From positions 496,001 to 560,000 of the forward strand of contig CALSFV010000048.1 in the NCBI GenBank assembly GCA_943737045.1: a DNA stretch of 64,000 nt, given 5' to 3'. Below, piece after piece: positions 29,668 through 40,793 of this stretch. The stretch is from Parapristionchus giblindavisi (Eukaryota > Nematoda > Chromadorea > Rhabditida > Diplogasteridae). Numbering within the stretch: the first letter of the stretch is position 1; the number at the start of each line of letters is the position of its first letter. A program made the position numbers and the translations under genes. The notes under the pieces were generated by a model. That model worked only from the letters and a program-made list of their open reading frames with translations. It searched no databases and was not told the DNA's origin.

Positions 29668-31389
29668 TTTTATTCCTTCAAATGAAAGCATCGGGGATGG
29701 GGAATATCTGTTAGATAAGTCTTTGTGAAGAATGTCCGTCGCCAAGGAGAATCGGTGAAATGTGGGGGGGGGGGGAGGGGGTGTTGGAGGAAAAGGCAGC
29801 AGGAATCGTACTTATTCAGAACAATTCATCAATGAATATGTGCCGCAGGGACAATTTCAGTTTATTGCTATTATTTATTTATTTTATAAGATTTCAGAAA
29901 GATTTCATCGTGAAGCTCCAACCTGAGATAGGCATGTTCGGAGACGACAAACTGGAGTTCATAATCAGGTATCTTATGCACCGTTCACACAGAAAAATAA
30001 GTGTTATCCACGGAGCATAAGACCGGAGAAGTGTTATATATAACACTTTTGCAGATCAAAAAGATATAACACTTCATAGGTCGTATGCTCCGTGGATAAC
30101 ACTTATTTTTCTGCATCGTTACATTCGCCTTACGTCCCAACGCCGTAACCTCCGCAGTAACGTCTTCATCATTACGATACTGTGTGCGCACGTTTTGAAA
30201 AGGTAACACCGCAATAACATGAACGATAGAGCCCACCATGGACCCTCGTGGTCTAACATGTCGAAAAATGTTGCACGGCGTTTCGAAAGCAGTCATGGTG
30301 TAACAGGGAAAAGGGTAGAGCGAGCAACACTGAAAGAGCACAGACGATGAGAGTACAACACGGTGCAGTCATACCGTAATTTTTAGCATTTCGCCACATT
30401 TCCTCGCGTTTTTTCACTGTGTTATAGATTTGCGAGTAGGTCTCAACCGACCTGCTACCGTATGCACATGACTCCACCACACCACATCGATTGACAAATT
30501 TTTGCTATCACAATGGACCGAAAGAGATTTTAAAATATTTCATTTTAATCGATTCAGCACAAAATTCTCACTTTCAATAAGACTAATTCTTTTTATGCGA
30601 GCACACAATCTATTTAGACATTTTCTCGACCATGAGGGTATTATCCTATCGTTCACATTATTCCATTTTGACGGCACATCGGGTCCTTCTGACCATAGGT
30701 CGAAAAGTATGTTAAAAAGTACCAAGCCTGACCGGATTTGAGTCAAAATATCAAAAAAATCGAAAAAACCTGACCGGATTTTGAGCGAAATTTTCCAATA
30801 ATCGAAAACCTGACCGGATTTTAACCTAGCTATTCGACCTATGCTTCTGACGCGTCGCGATCCGGGAACAATATCGATTATTTTCAGAATCGTTCACAAT
30901 TGTATGATTGACCATGAGGAGCAAGAGCTGTGTTGGAGAGTTAGTTTTTTTCGATTCTTCAAAATATGGCGCCAAATTCAAAGTTCTATTGTTTTTTTTT
31001 CTGTCAGCTCAAGCCCCAACCGGACAACAAATTGTGGACTCAACATTTTCTTCTGGCCAATGATAACTTTCGATATGACGAAGCTACCATTGGAAAGGTT
31101 CGGATCAGTAATATGACAACTAATCAATAATAGTTGGTAAAGTTCCAATTAATACTCGCAGAGACACTTCTCTTATACGATATTCTGTTCTAAGAAATTG
31201 ACTGCTTTAAAAAAGAACGTCAGAAATTGAATTTCTTACTTTTCCAAGACGTTTTTTCGCAGATGTATTTCTTATATTGAAAATGAGAAATTATAAAGAG
31301 AAGTAAATTCCAAAGGAGCAAAAAAACGTAATCCTCGATTATTTCAGACATCGATCTGCGATGCCATTACGGACTTTGCTAGAATGTAG
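29144..31389 (+). CDS. unrecognised gene, last six exons
   Basis: Exons 29144-29239, 29510-29563, 29898-29968, 30888-30939, 31008-31097 and 31348-31389 (TAG). All have AG acceptors and GT donors, and all phases agree, giving about 134 residues. No start is visible, so 5' exons are missing or lie to the left. Features: GSVACNRVIPGRGDGS early, KLQPEIGMFGDDKLEFII in the middle, a Cys/His-containing IVHNCMIDHEEQELCWR, and a C-terminus ending ITDFARM. No domain recognised; no membrane segment. AATAAA follows at about 31422. The last three exons recur at 48346-49270 with mostly conservative changes. Convergent with CK2 beta copy 1. An ATA microsatellite lies in one intron. Confidence 0.65.
29571..29667. 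repeat. ATA microsatellite, about 97 bp
   Basis: About 31 uninterrupted ATA units, seven bases inside an intron of the unrecognised gene. The long poly-Tyr frame on the minus strand is an artefact of it. Confidence 0.97.
29986..30113. mobile_element. 128-bp palindromic MITE (GTGTTATCCACGGAGCATA family)
   Basis: Arms read AGAAAAATAAGTGTTATCCA and the complement. Same family as the younger copy at 63733-63883. The right end has lost its last bases. Confidence 0.8.
30694..30843. mobile_element. 150-bp MITE with CATAGGTCGAA ends
   Basis: Ends CATAGGTCGAAAAG and TATTCGACCTATG; inside, AACCTGACCGGATTTT repeats three times. Sister copies: 52508-52614, about 54229-54327, about 37520-37628 and part of 32395-32513; the window ends inside another (63970-64000). 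Confidence 0.8.
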
Positions 31390-31639
31390 CCAAAAGGTGT
31401 ATCGCACGTCATTCGTAACCTGAAATAAAGCAATGTGGATGATGGCATTTGTAGCACAATACACATCCGTACATTTTCGGTTGCTTATAGGTATATTGGG
31501 TCAATTTTAAAAACATGGAGGATCGATCTAAAAAATTAGTTATTTTTCGTTTAAATTGCACTCTTTCGCACAAAAATTAGCCCTATACAATGGGTCGATA
31601 ATCATATAATGACTATTGGGGTATGCAATGTATGTACAT

Positions 31640-32390
31640 ATCCAAGTATACTGTATAAGCAATCCAGCTCATTTTTATCGCAACCAGTCAAATCAATCAA
31701 TATCAGATACAAAACTTGAAATCTTTAACGCACAAATGAGAAATGGTGGTGTAGTGGTGTATGAGGGGTCGGTGGTGGACTGATAATCATCGGAATGAGA
31801 GTGGTGTGGTGTGGGGAGTGCGTGTTGTGTCGTCGACGAATTACAAAATACACTTGCAATGAAAAGATGGAACATGTTGGAAGAAGATGGGAGAAAAGCA
31901 TTAAGATGGTAAAGAGAAGGAAATGATGTGGTGATAGAGTCTCAGGACCAGGAAATGCGAACAAGCGGGGGCGGAACCGTAAAATAGTCAGCGACAGAGC
32001 CGGGGGATACTGTAGAGCCGGCTATTCATTCGGGCCAAAGGTCTCGCGTGACATACTGAACAATTGAACAGCGCTTGCCGCAAGAGCCGCCCTGAGCCTC
32101 TCCTTCTCTGCGTCTCTGAAAAGATTCACTCATAATTACCGTAACATGGGTGCAAACTAGAAATGAGCAGGCTACACCTTGGGTGCTAACTACAATATCT
32201 TGGGGTCGAATCATAAACAGAACATCATTTTTGGTGAAAAAGTACGCAAAAGCTATACTCCACAGTGCAACAAATCTGTTTCAAATTTTGTCGTTTTGAT
32301 ATGATAAAATAAATTAAATTATTTAAAAATATAGCCGTGCATGCAGAGCAACATATTCATATAGTACTACGCAACAGACCACACGCATTC
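31640..32390. repeat. segmental block A, copy 1
   Basis: Starts TAAGCAATCCAGCTCATTTT. Copies: 41900-42600, 49515-50250, 61390-62160. All four carry the candidate exon described separately. They differ by point changes and by small indels in a GGTGTGGTGTGG tract. Confidence 0.9.
32022..32115 (-). CDS. candidate terminal exon in block A (copies also 49897-49990 and 61780-61873)
   Basis: Minus-strand 94-base exon after a good acceptor (ATCTTTTCAG), encoding DAEKERLRAALAAS...QLFSMSRETFGPNE then stop. Across three copies the differences are nearly all silent in this frame (GCC/GCT, ACC/ACT, AAC/AAT, stop TAG/TAA), with one Ala/Val change. The fourth copy (about 42275-42368) has a frame-breaking change. 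That pattern suggests a real coding exon, at least ancestrally. No upstream exon recognised. Confidence 0.5.
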
Positions 32391-32513
32391 AACCTGGTTT
32401 TTCGATTTTTGGCAAATTTGGCTCAAAATCCGGTCACGTTTTTCGATTTTTGTGAAATTTTGGCTTGAAATACGGTCAGGTTTGGTACTTTATAACATAC
32501 TTTTCGACCTATG

Positions 32514-33080
32514 CTAGTATGGGGGGAAACCTCTCACTGAAGGGACGTCAACCTAGTATGGGGGGCAAACCTCTCACTGAAGGGACGTCAACCTAGTATG
32601 GGGGGGCAAACCTCTCACTGAAGGGACGTCAACCTAGTATGGGGGGCAAACCTCTCACTGAAGGGACGTCAACCTAGTATGGGGGGGGGGCAAACCTCTC
32701 ACTGAAGGGACGTTAACCTAGTATGGGGGGGAGGCAAACCTCTCACTGAAGGGACGTCAACCTAGTATGGGGGGGGGTTGGGCAAACCTCTCACTGAAGG
32801 GACGTCAACCTAGTATGGGTGGCAAACCTCTCACTGACGGGAAGTCGTATCAACCTAATATGGGGGGGGGGAAACCTCTCACTGAAGGGACGTAATCCTA
32901 GTATGGGGGGGGGGGCAAACCTCTCACTGAAGGGAAGTCGTATCAACCTAATATGGGGGGCAAACCTCTCATTGAAGGGACGTCAACCTAGTATGGGGGG
33001 GGGGGGGCAAACCTCTCACTGAAGGAACGTCAACCTAGTATGGGGGGGGGCAAACCTCTCACTGAAGGGAAGTCGCTCCA
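32514..33080. repeat. G-rich minisatellite B, array 1
   Basis: About 13 units of AACCTCTCACTGAAGGGACG + TCAACCTAGTATGGGG with a G run of 4 to 11. Some units carry an AAGTCGTATCAACCTAATATG variant. The right-most unit contains the stop codon of CK2 beta copy 1. Other arrays: 42627-42676, 43010-43225, 50605-50736, 51292-52195. Confidence 0.95.
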
Positions 33081-33759
33081 ACCGCCGTAGCTGTGGCCGT
33101 ATTAGCGCCTGGCGCAGCTCCAGCGCCCGCGCCAGTTGGATGCTGCGCGTACTGCAGAGTGTACGCGGTCGGATGGATCTTGAAGCCATGTGCGGGAAGC
33201 CGGTGCCGAAGTACGCACTGTAAAATACGCAGATGTTACGATAGGCTGGAATGGGATACGGTAATCACATAGTTGAGGTTACGGTAACGAAAATGCATCT
33301 CCATAATGATGCGTTAGTGTTCACTGGATGAAATTCAAACCAAGACATGACCAGGTAAACTTGTTCTGTTCGGATTCTAACCCCTTGAATCCACGTTTCG
33401 GGCTTCGCATAAACAACGTTCGAATAGAGCAACAGTGATTTAGCGTTGTAAAGATCCCAAGTGTTTGCGATCGTGATAATGTGAAAAAAAAGAGACGGAT
33501 AAGCACGTACCCGTCAGTGTGCTGGTGCTTGCTCGATCTGGGCAGTTAGACGTCGCAGCAGCGTGGGCAGTACAGCTTCACCATCGCCTCGCCGGGTACG
33601 TCCGATAGACCTGAGGGTGATCAACGATTATCAATGATGAAGAGAGAAAAGTGCTAAAACACCACCACCCCAGCTGTACAACGCAGTACACGAGACAGTA
33701 GTGTGTTATATTTACTTTTACTGTTGTATTTAGAACTTTATAGGAGTTTTTTCTCCTCA

Positions 33760-34650
33760 AAAGTAGTTTTATTTTACGGAAACCTGCTGCTTGTGTGAAA
33801 TCAAATAGTGGTTTAATTTTTTTAAATTACCGGGCAGTTCATGAGGTGACGCTATAAGTAAGAAATTTCTACAAATCAATGATTTCTACCGGATGGCCGG
33901 TTCTTTTTAAATAAAAATGTCACAATATTTTACAGGGTAGTCCTCCAGGTTTTCAGTTTTTTTAAATCGAATTAGATACAATACGTGGGCGGCATTGCCG
34001 ACAGCGGCTAGACCCACCCGATTTTAAAAAAAAATATTCCAAAAGTGAAATTATTTTATTTGTATGCTTCATTTTCTCAACCCGAGTTTACTTTCCAGCG
34101 GCAATAGGTGCCCATGTGTGTTAGAAACTACGAATGTCATTAGAAGATTTTCTAATTCAGTAACGTTAGGAGCTAATCGCGCTCACATTTTTTCATACCC
34201 TCACAGTGTGAGGATTTACCCACTATATACGGCTCATTTTCAGGGTCGACCCACTATATAACGCTCATTTTTGTGCGAAAGATTGCAATTTAAGCGAAAA
34301 AAACGTTTTTGCTAAATCGACTCACTATATAAAAAATAATTCGGTGAGGGCACTGAAAATGTATGATCGCGCTAGAATTGGACTCAAAACGAGTTGCCTG
34401 AGTTTTCAGGGTGCCTATTTAGTCGCTGATGATCATCATGAACAATACAAACAATAGCATCATCAATCAATAATAATAATACAATAATAGTTGTGTACCA
34501 TACTGTTATTCACAGCATCGAGTCGTTATTTTTTATTTTGTTTTACTCTAGTTATGGATAAATATATTATAATAGTATAAGCAATAGTATGATCTTACAC
34601 CTTGCTTTTGAACCTGTCGATTTCTTGTTACGAGCGCCATTAATATCCCA
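33760..34650. repeat. segmental block X (CK2 beta intron), copy 1
   Basis: Intron between the zinc-finger exons. It shares GTGTGAAATCA...TAGTGGTTTA and CACCGGGTA...CATCCAGG-type sequence with 47624-48150, 53470-54240, 62216-62960 and 63040-64000. Includes a CATACATTTTC MITE (34186-34362) and a degraded CATACGTGGGC MITE. Confidence 0.8.
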
Positions 34651-35144
34651 TAGAGAAATGTTACCTCGATCCAAAGATTGTACCTATGTCAAAAAAACAT
34701 ATCCCACTAAATTTCTATGACAAGCGTGCGTAACTGCATAAATAGCAATACATTACTAAAAACGTCGAAAATATCATCAAAAAAGATTCAGAATTTGCGT
34801 GACGTTCATGATAATTGTCAACAATAGGATTCGCCACTGATGAAAACTCACCAATGGGCAGCATCGATTGATTCTCGCAGTAGACGCGAGGGCATGTCCC
34901 AAAGTCGTGGTCGCGCCACTGAAGAAAATATTATTATTTTTATTATAAATATTGATAAAGCATTTTCATGCGCTGCCCATCATAGAATGTTACAACATAC
35001 AATAGCAATACATAGTGCCGTTCACTTTAACGTATACTGACGAACATTACCGTCAAAACGAGAGAAAGTTAAACATTTGCGACAAACTGTGATCGTGTTT
35101 GTTATAACACACTATCTGAGAGAATTCAACAACCGATTTTTTTC

Positions 35145-36443
35145 TTGGTATTGACGAAAAATGAATTTTCCGGTTTTATGTATGATAATCACAGGCTCCA
35201 TGAATGAAGTACATTGGTACTTGGAAATATCTTCCAATTGAAAATTCGCATCAGGGGGTGCGTTTGGTGTAGTTTGGCGCTGTTTCCTAATAAGTTTATT
35301 TCGATTCCAATCGATTCGGGAGTGGGCGTAATCGACTCCTTGGCCAATTCTAAGAAACTATTGCCGAGGAGAGTTTTTCGAGCAAAGGTCAACGAACGTT
35401 GGAAGTGGAAAAAAAATACATTAAATTAATTCTCGCTATTTTCCCATGGCGAACTACAATTTTTTATTTGCTTAATAGCTTCTACATGTCATTACACATT
35501 TTCAATTTAAAAAGTATAATTTTTAAAAAATTACAAGTTTGTGAACGAATCAATTTTGTTCGCTGTATTCAATTGTGGTGAGGATTGGCGAGGTTTCCTA
35601 AAAAGTTTATTTCGAAACCAATCGATTCGGGAGTAGGCGCATTCGAATCGTTGTCTAATTCTAAGAAACTATTGCTAAGGAGAGTTTTTCGATCAACGGT
35701 CAACGAACGCTGATATTGGGAATTTTCGAAAAAATATTTACATTAAATTAATTCTCACCATTTTCCATGGCGAATGTAAACTTTTTATTTGCTCAATCAC
35801 TTCAACATAGAGAGAATTATGGAAAATAGTGAGAATTAATTTAATGTAAACATTTTTTTCGAAAATTCCCAATATCAGCGTTCGTTGACCGTTGATCGAA
35901 AAACTCTCCTTAGTAATAGTTTCTTAGAATTAGACAAGGATTCGAATGCGCCTACTCCCGAATCGATTGGTTTCGAAATAAACTTTTTAGGAAACCTCGC
36001 CAATCCTCACTACAATTGAATACAGCGAACAAAATTGATTCGTTCACAAACTTGTAATTTTTTAAAAATTATACTTTTTAAATTGAAGATGTGTAATGAC
36101 ATGTAGAAGCTATTAAGCAAATAAAAAATTGTAGTTCGCCATGGGAAAATAGTGAGAATTAATTTAATGTAATTTTTTTTCCAATTCCAACGTTCGTTGA
36201 CCTTTGCTCGAAAAACTCTCCTCGGAAATAGTTTCTTAGAATTGGCCAAGGAGTCGATTACGCCCACTCCCGAATCGATTGGATTCGAAATAAACTTATT
36301 AGGAAACAGCGCCAAACTACACCAAACGCACCCCCTGATCCGAATTGTCAATTGGAAGATATTTCCAAGTACCAATGTACTTCACTCATGGAGCCTGTAA
36401 TTATCATACATAAAACCGGAAAATTCATTTTTCGTCAATACCA
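35145..36443. mobile_element. 1.3-kb foldback palindrome in a CK2 beta copy 1 intron
   Basis: Arms of about 620 bases (to about 35768, and from about 35818) are nearly complementary over their whole length. Each arm holds two diverged direct repeats containing CAATCGATTCGGGAGT...GAGAGTTTTTCG. The matching intron of copy 3 (54418-55619) lacks it, so it arrived after duplication or was lost there. No transposase seen. Confidence 0.85.
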
Positions 36444-37182
36444 CACATATGTCGATTTTCTCAGATAGTGTGATTTATATTACATTCAACAGATTTTGAA
36501 AACTTTAAATCATGTTATTTAAATTTAGTTGCAAGTTTTTTTGTTGGAAAATAGTATAAATGAGAGCATCTCTGAACTTGTCCAATAGATCTTTGTAAAG
36601 AAAAGCTAATTCTCTGTGTACATCCAGATCGTACATTTTCATTGTGGGTTGCAGGTCAGTTTATAAAATTGTCAGGCTATAAAAACGGGTCAGTTTTGCA
36701 GATTTCGGCGGCTTATGCGAGATCATGCAAGCATGGAAAGAATTCCAGATTGGAGCACATTTATGTGTTTTGTGTTAATCATTTTTTTCTCGTTTTGACA
36801 GCACAGTGCCGATGACAATCCGCCATCCACTCACCTTGTCAACCATTTGCGAGATGCCCCTGTTGGTGAGGATGTAACGAGCGTGGATGAGACCGTACCT
36901 GAGAGAATGTATTGATTGATTGATAATCATTATCGATTGGGTATTCGTAACAAGTGTATCTATTTATTAATCGTTGTTTAAGTAAGTTCAATAGTCCAAT
37001 GTTTAAATACACCAATACTATTGTAAAATAGTGAGAACAGAGTTGGACACAACACAAAATATGGCTTGAATGTTGTAGAAAGAATCTAGTGAAACGTTGC
37101 AAAATCACGCATTCAATCACGCATACGGCGTAAGGCAAATGTAACGATGCGTTAACTATCATTGTTTATCGATTAACTTTGT

Positions 37183-37272
37183 TCATTGTCCTTTGTTCAG
37201 ATGTACGTTTTCTACTACCAGCTCGCCGTCCATCACGCTAACAGTCGACATCAGTGTCCCCTCTCCGTGTAG
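37183..37272 (-). CDS. possible terminal exon, unrecognised
   Basis: Minus strand: after acceptor GCCTCTACAG, a 90-base in-phase frame encodes LHGEGTLMSTVSVMDGEL followed by VVENVHLNKGQ and TGA. Composition looks coding. A nearby minus-strand frame at about 37630-37715 (FSYGQAKPTK...) may or may not belong to it. Similarity to a known family is not evident. Confidence 0.3.
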   Translation of the reverse strand, partial: LHGEGTLMSTVSVMDGELVVENVHLNKGQ

Positions 37273-37683
37273 CTGTAGAGGCTATAGCCATAAAGTCGTG
37301 GGACGCTTTATTTAATTTTTTTTTGAAACTTGAGTTAGGAAAGATATCGAGTTGATAGTTGAGTCAATGTGAGCACCTCATCAAGAAATACAACCATGAT
37401 GTATTGGTATTATTAGATCAGTTCACTGCTGCATAATGATGACGCTTGCAGTTTTCGAACACGTATATTCTTTAGTGAAAAGCCCTGTTCTTCTGAAGCG
37501 ACGTCAGGCGTTGGTAGAAAAGAATGTAACAAAGTACCAAGCCTGATCGCATTTTGAGCCAAAACTTCCCAAAAATCGAAAATCCTGACCGCATTTTGAT
37601 AACCGTTAACCTAGCTATTCCAGCTATGACGTCAGGACTGCCCAGGCGGGATACGTGAGCTGATAATAGACCTTTGTGGGCTT

Positions 37684-38417
37684 GGCCTGGCCATACGAGA
37701 AGGCAATATCATTATGATGATATTATCATAACTAGAATAAGTTTTCGATGGTGATTACTAATCTCTTTTTAGTAGTGCCTAGACGAGCTGAGTTTCGAGA
37801 AAATCGAAGTTCGGCTAGTCAATTTGAAAATTCGCGATGGATAGTGCACAAACATTGGTGAACTCATCTATCAACCTTCGATACAACGACCTGTGTAGTG
37901 TAGTGGATAAGGCGTCCGCGTTAGCTTCTGGTTCGATCCCTCTTGCAGCGCTTTTCTTTTGCTCTTTTTGTTGATGTCATGATCAAACGTTCATGCTTCT
38001 TTATCGCTCGTTGATCCTTTCTCGCGCGCTTTTGTATGTCGTTAAAAGGCCTTTGTGCATCTTATTCAACATATCGCATGACCATCACTCTTTCAATGAG
38101 ATGTATGTTCTATTTTCTGGCTTTCATAATCACAGCAACACGTTTTAATCTTTCGACCTTGACATCAAGAAAATAAACAAAAAGAAAAATGCCGCTAGAG
38201 GGATCGAGACAGTGACAATCAAAAGTTAACGCCTTATTCACTACACCACACAGATCGTTGCTTCGAAGGTTGATAGATGAGTTCACACTACCCCTCGCGA
38301 ATTTTCAAATTCACTAGCCGAATTTCAATATCGATTTTTTTTCGAAACTCATCTCGTCTAGGCACTCCTAAAAAGAGATTCGTAACCACCATTGAAAACG
38401 TGTCATATGGCCAGGCC
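37684..38417. mobile_element. foldback with tRNA-like sequence in both arms
   Basis: Left arm starts GGCCTGGCCATA (37684); right arm ends TATGGCCAGGCC (38417). Arms match in blocks over about 240 bases (TAGTGCCTAGACGAG, AACTCATCTATCAACCTTCG). Next to the loop the left arm has GTGTAGTGGATAAGGCG and GGTTCGATCCC, a tRNA-like A/B box pair; the right arm has a decayed inverse copy. No real tRNA fold. Confidence 0.6.
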
Positions 38418-38482
38418 ATGTCCACAAGGTTCCCCTGTGAGACCACTTGTAAGGGGCAAAACGAGAGTGATATTTATCCCCA

Positions 38483-38613
38483 GTGGCCGTATGCATGAAC
38501 CATTTTCAGGAAGATGTGACGTCGTTAGCGTAGGCGGAGTATTTTTGGAAAACGCCTTCGCCTACGCTAATAACGTCACATTTTCCTGGAAAACGGTTCT
38601 TGCATACGGCCAC
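38483..38613. mobile_element. 131-bp palindromic MITE (GTGGCCGTATGCA ends)
   Basis: Arms GTGGCCGTATGCATGAACC...GATGTGACGT and the complement, meeting around AACGCCTTCGCC. Confidence 0.85.
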
Positions 38614-39686
38614 AGGATATAGCTCTTAATTTTTTTTCAGGGAATGAAAAAAATTTTTTTGGAAAGACTGGGACCCTACCGTTGAGAATGCATTCTAAAA
38701 TAATGGTTCATACGCAGACAGCTTCTCAATTTATAATATGATTTCCTGATTTTGTGTTAGTTCTGATTCTTTTCAGACCCGCAGCAAACATTCTGCCCAC
38801 ACAATTACAGCAAGTAGACTTATTGCTATACGTATGCTTTCTCTCACACAGCTCTCGCGTCCCTGCGCCCTTCTGATGAAATCTTATTTTCAAAGTTGCG
38901 ATATATTTTAGAGAGGTTCTTGCCTAAATTGTTTTGGCTAAATCGGGTAGGTCGGGTGCCAAAACCGGGTGGTTCTTATGCCCACTCACGGTGCGCTGAA
39001 AACGAACACGCCTCAGCAGAACGTTTGATGCGACTCTGAATGGAATCAGAACTAAACCAATCCAAGGGAAATCATTATTTGAGAAATTGCGAAGCTCCCT
39101 GCGTTGGAAACATAGTTTTCGAAGATCTAAACGATTGGGCCTCAAAAGTCTTTAAAAAGTTTTTGGGGCTCAAATTTGCTGCCCGCTACAGCTTGAAATC
39201 GGAGTCCGATCTATTTCGTTTTTTTTGCATTGGCGGCCCTAGGCATACGTGGGCACGCTGGGGGGAAAGGCTGTGCGCAAACCGGGGAATTGTTAGGCAA
39301 GGCTATGCGCATGGGCATGTTTTAGCATATTTGACTGGAAATTTTCCAATTTTTGCGAGGGAAGGCGCAAGGCCCCACAAGGGCAGGAAAGGCTGTGCGC
39401 AAAAATAATTCGTTTTCACGCGCCCACCTATGGCCCTTTGTGAGGTCTACATTATCATGATGTTTCAGAAGAACAGGACTTTTCACTAAAGAACTATACG
39501 CGTTAGAAAAGTATACTTCGTTTGCGTCACTACTATGCAACAGTAAACTAATTTAATTACACCAACACATCATGGTTGTATTCCTTGATGAGTTGCCCAC
39601 TTTGACTCAAAAGATCAGCTTGATTGCTTTCCTAGAGCAAAAGTTGCAAAAAAATATTTTTTTAAAGCGTCCCATGACTTTATGCC
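38614..39686. other. no gene seen
   Basis: Contains worn pieces of CATACGTGGGC-type MITE sequence (about 38930-38995, 39240-39400). Open frames here do not look coding. Confidence 0.5.
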
Positions 39687-39688
39687 TA

Positions 39689-39897
39689 CTCCGGTATTTT
39701 TTTTTGTCCGTGGGCATCACCATGGTGTGGAACCAGGGCGCATACCATGGGATTTGGCCTCCGAACGGCGTATCCCATAGCGTGGAATGAACGACATGCC
39801 CCACGGAATTTGAGGTCCACCCCCCCCAAATCTCTTGGGTTGCGCCCTAGTCCCACAGCATCGTACGGCCCACCCCACGGACAAAAAAAAACCGGAG
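39689..39897. mobile_element. 209-bp MITE with CTCCGGT-T9-GTCCGTGGG ends and TA flanks
   Basis: Left CTCCGGTATTTTTTTTTGTC; right GACAAAAAAAAACCGGAG; TA on both sides, as for Tc1/mariner-mobilised elements. Confidence 0.85.
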
Positions 39898-39964
39898 TAT
39901 ATTGTTTATTAGCACCGAACATCTTTTTGTTATTATTCAAGGGACGAATTTACATTGTTTTTTT

Positions 39965-40275
39965 CACCCCTCTTGTGCGAATGCAAAGTGATATGCGAAG
40001 AGTTAGCTCAGAATCTCATCTATCCCATAGCGCAGTGGTAAACGTGCAGACTCGTTACCCGTTTGACGCAAGTTCGAAACCTATTGCCGAATTTCCTCAA
40101 TTTTCAAAAAGCGCGCCCTTCCCTGAACCGGGCCTGATGGTTCATTAATGTTTCTAGCGATCAATAGACTAAATCAGCCCAAAATAAATAGTGTACTATA
40201 CGTAGAATAACTTTTGCTACCTTTCTGTCTTCACAGTTTGTTCACGAAAATATTCGTGGGACACCACCTTTAATG
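39965..40275 (+). mobile_element. tRNA-like TIR element, family 1, 5'-worn copy
   Basis: A box TAGCGCAGTGGTAAA (40027) and B-box-like AGTTCGAAACC (40072), then ATTGCCGAATTTCC as in 18255-18603, ending TTCGTGGGACACCACCTTTAA. The left end is degraded. Confidence 0.7.
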
Positions 40276-40439
40276 ATACAAAATCCATTAAATGTTTATT
40301 GTTCGTTTTATTTTTCTTGTCATGTTGTAATCGATATGTAAATGTTGCTTGTTGTGAGAATAAAGAAGTATAAAACATTTAAATGTGTAGTAGACATAAA
40401 TGGAACTGGAATAAAAGTAAGCAAATAAAGGGCTAAACT

Positions 40440-40740
40440 TTTAGTGGTCGAGCCAAATTATTGGCCAAATTATTGGCCCCACTTGAAAAGTTGAGCCATT
40501 AATTGGGACTAAAGTTTAGCGAAAAGTTTAGTGGGGCCATTATTATGACCAAATTATTGGCCCCACTTGAAAAGTTGAGCCATTTATTGGGACAAAAGTT
40601 TAGCGAAAAGTTTAGTGGGGCCATTATTTTGACCAAATTAATGGCTCAACTTTTCAAGTGGGGCTTGTCTGGTAGCCTAATTCGAGACTCAACTTTTAGC
40701 AAATTATTGGCCCCACTTTGACCAAATTATTGGCCCCCCT
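40440..40740. repeat. 84-bp tandem duplication with an inverted third piece
   Basis: AAATTATTGGCCCCACTTGA recurs 84 bases apart (about 40467 and 40551). A reverse copy (AATGGCTCAACTTTTCAAGT) follows at 40640. Confidence 0.85.
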
Positions 40741-40793
40741 AAATATGCGGAGAGTCTCTCTGTTTTTATTCTACTTATGTTTTTCTAAGCATT

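Larger units (their letters stand above)
33059..36898 (-). pseudogene. CSNK2B: casein kinase 2 regulatory (beta) subunit, copy 1
   Basis: CK2 beta dimerises through a zinc finger and assembles the CK2 holoenzyme. Minus-strand exons seen: 36835-36898 (YGLIHARYILTNRGISQMVDK region), 34852-34918 ([17 protein letters not shown], first zinc Cys pair), 33511-33610 ([19 protein letters not shown], second pair), 33059-33217 (C-terminus). Two lesions: TAA replaces the Tyr codon after CDV in the zinc-finger exon, and a deletion fuses [10 protein letters not shown] out of frame to GFKIHPTAYTLQYAQ, removing an intron and about 20 codons. N-terminal exons are absent; similarity to copy 3 stops near 37117. 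Confidence 0.92.

Noticed and set aside
29524..29745. Poly-tyrosine frame on the minus strand
   Set aside because: It is the reverse reading of an ATA microsatellite.
31693..31875. 60-codon frame (MFHLFIASVF...) repeated in all block A copies
   Set aside because: The middle differs in reading frame between copies because of repeat indels, and changes are not biased to silent sites; chance persistence in young duplicates is simpler.
32819..33022. Gly-rich frame in minisatellite B
   Set aside because: Repeat translation interrupted whenever a G run changes length.
39040..39408. 122-codon plus-strand frame
   Set aside because: Overlaps MITE-like sequence, has no splice context and no recognisable motif.
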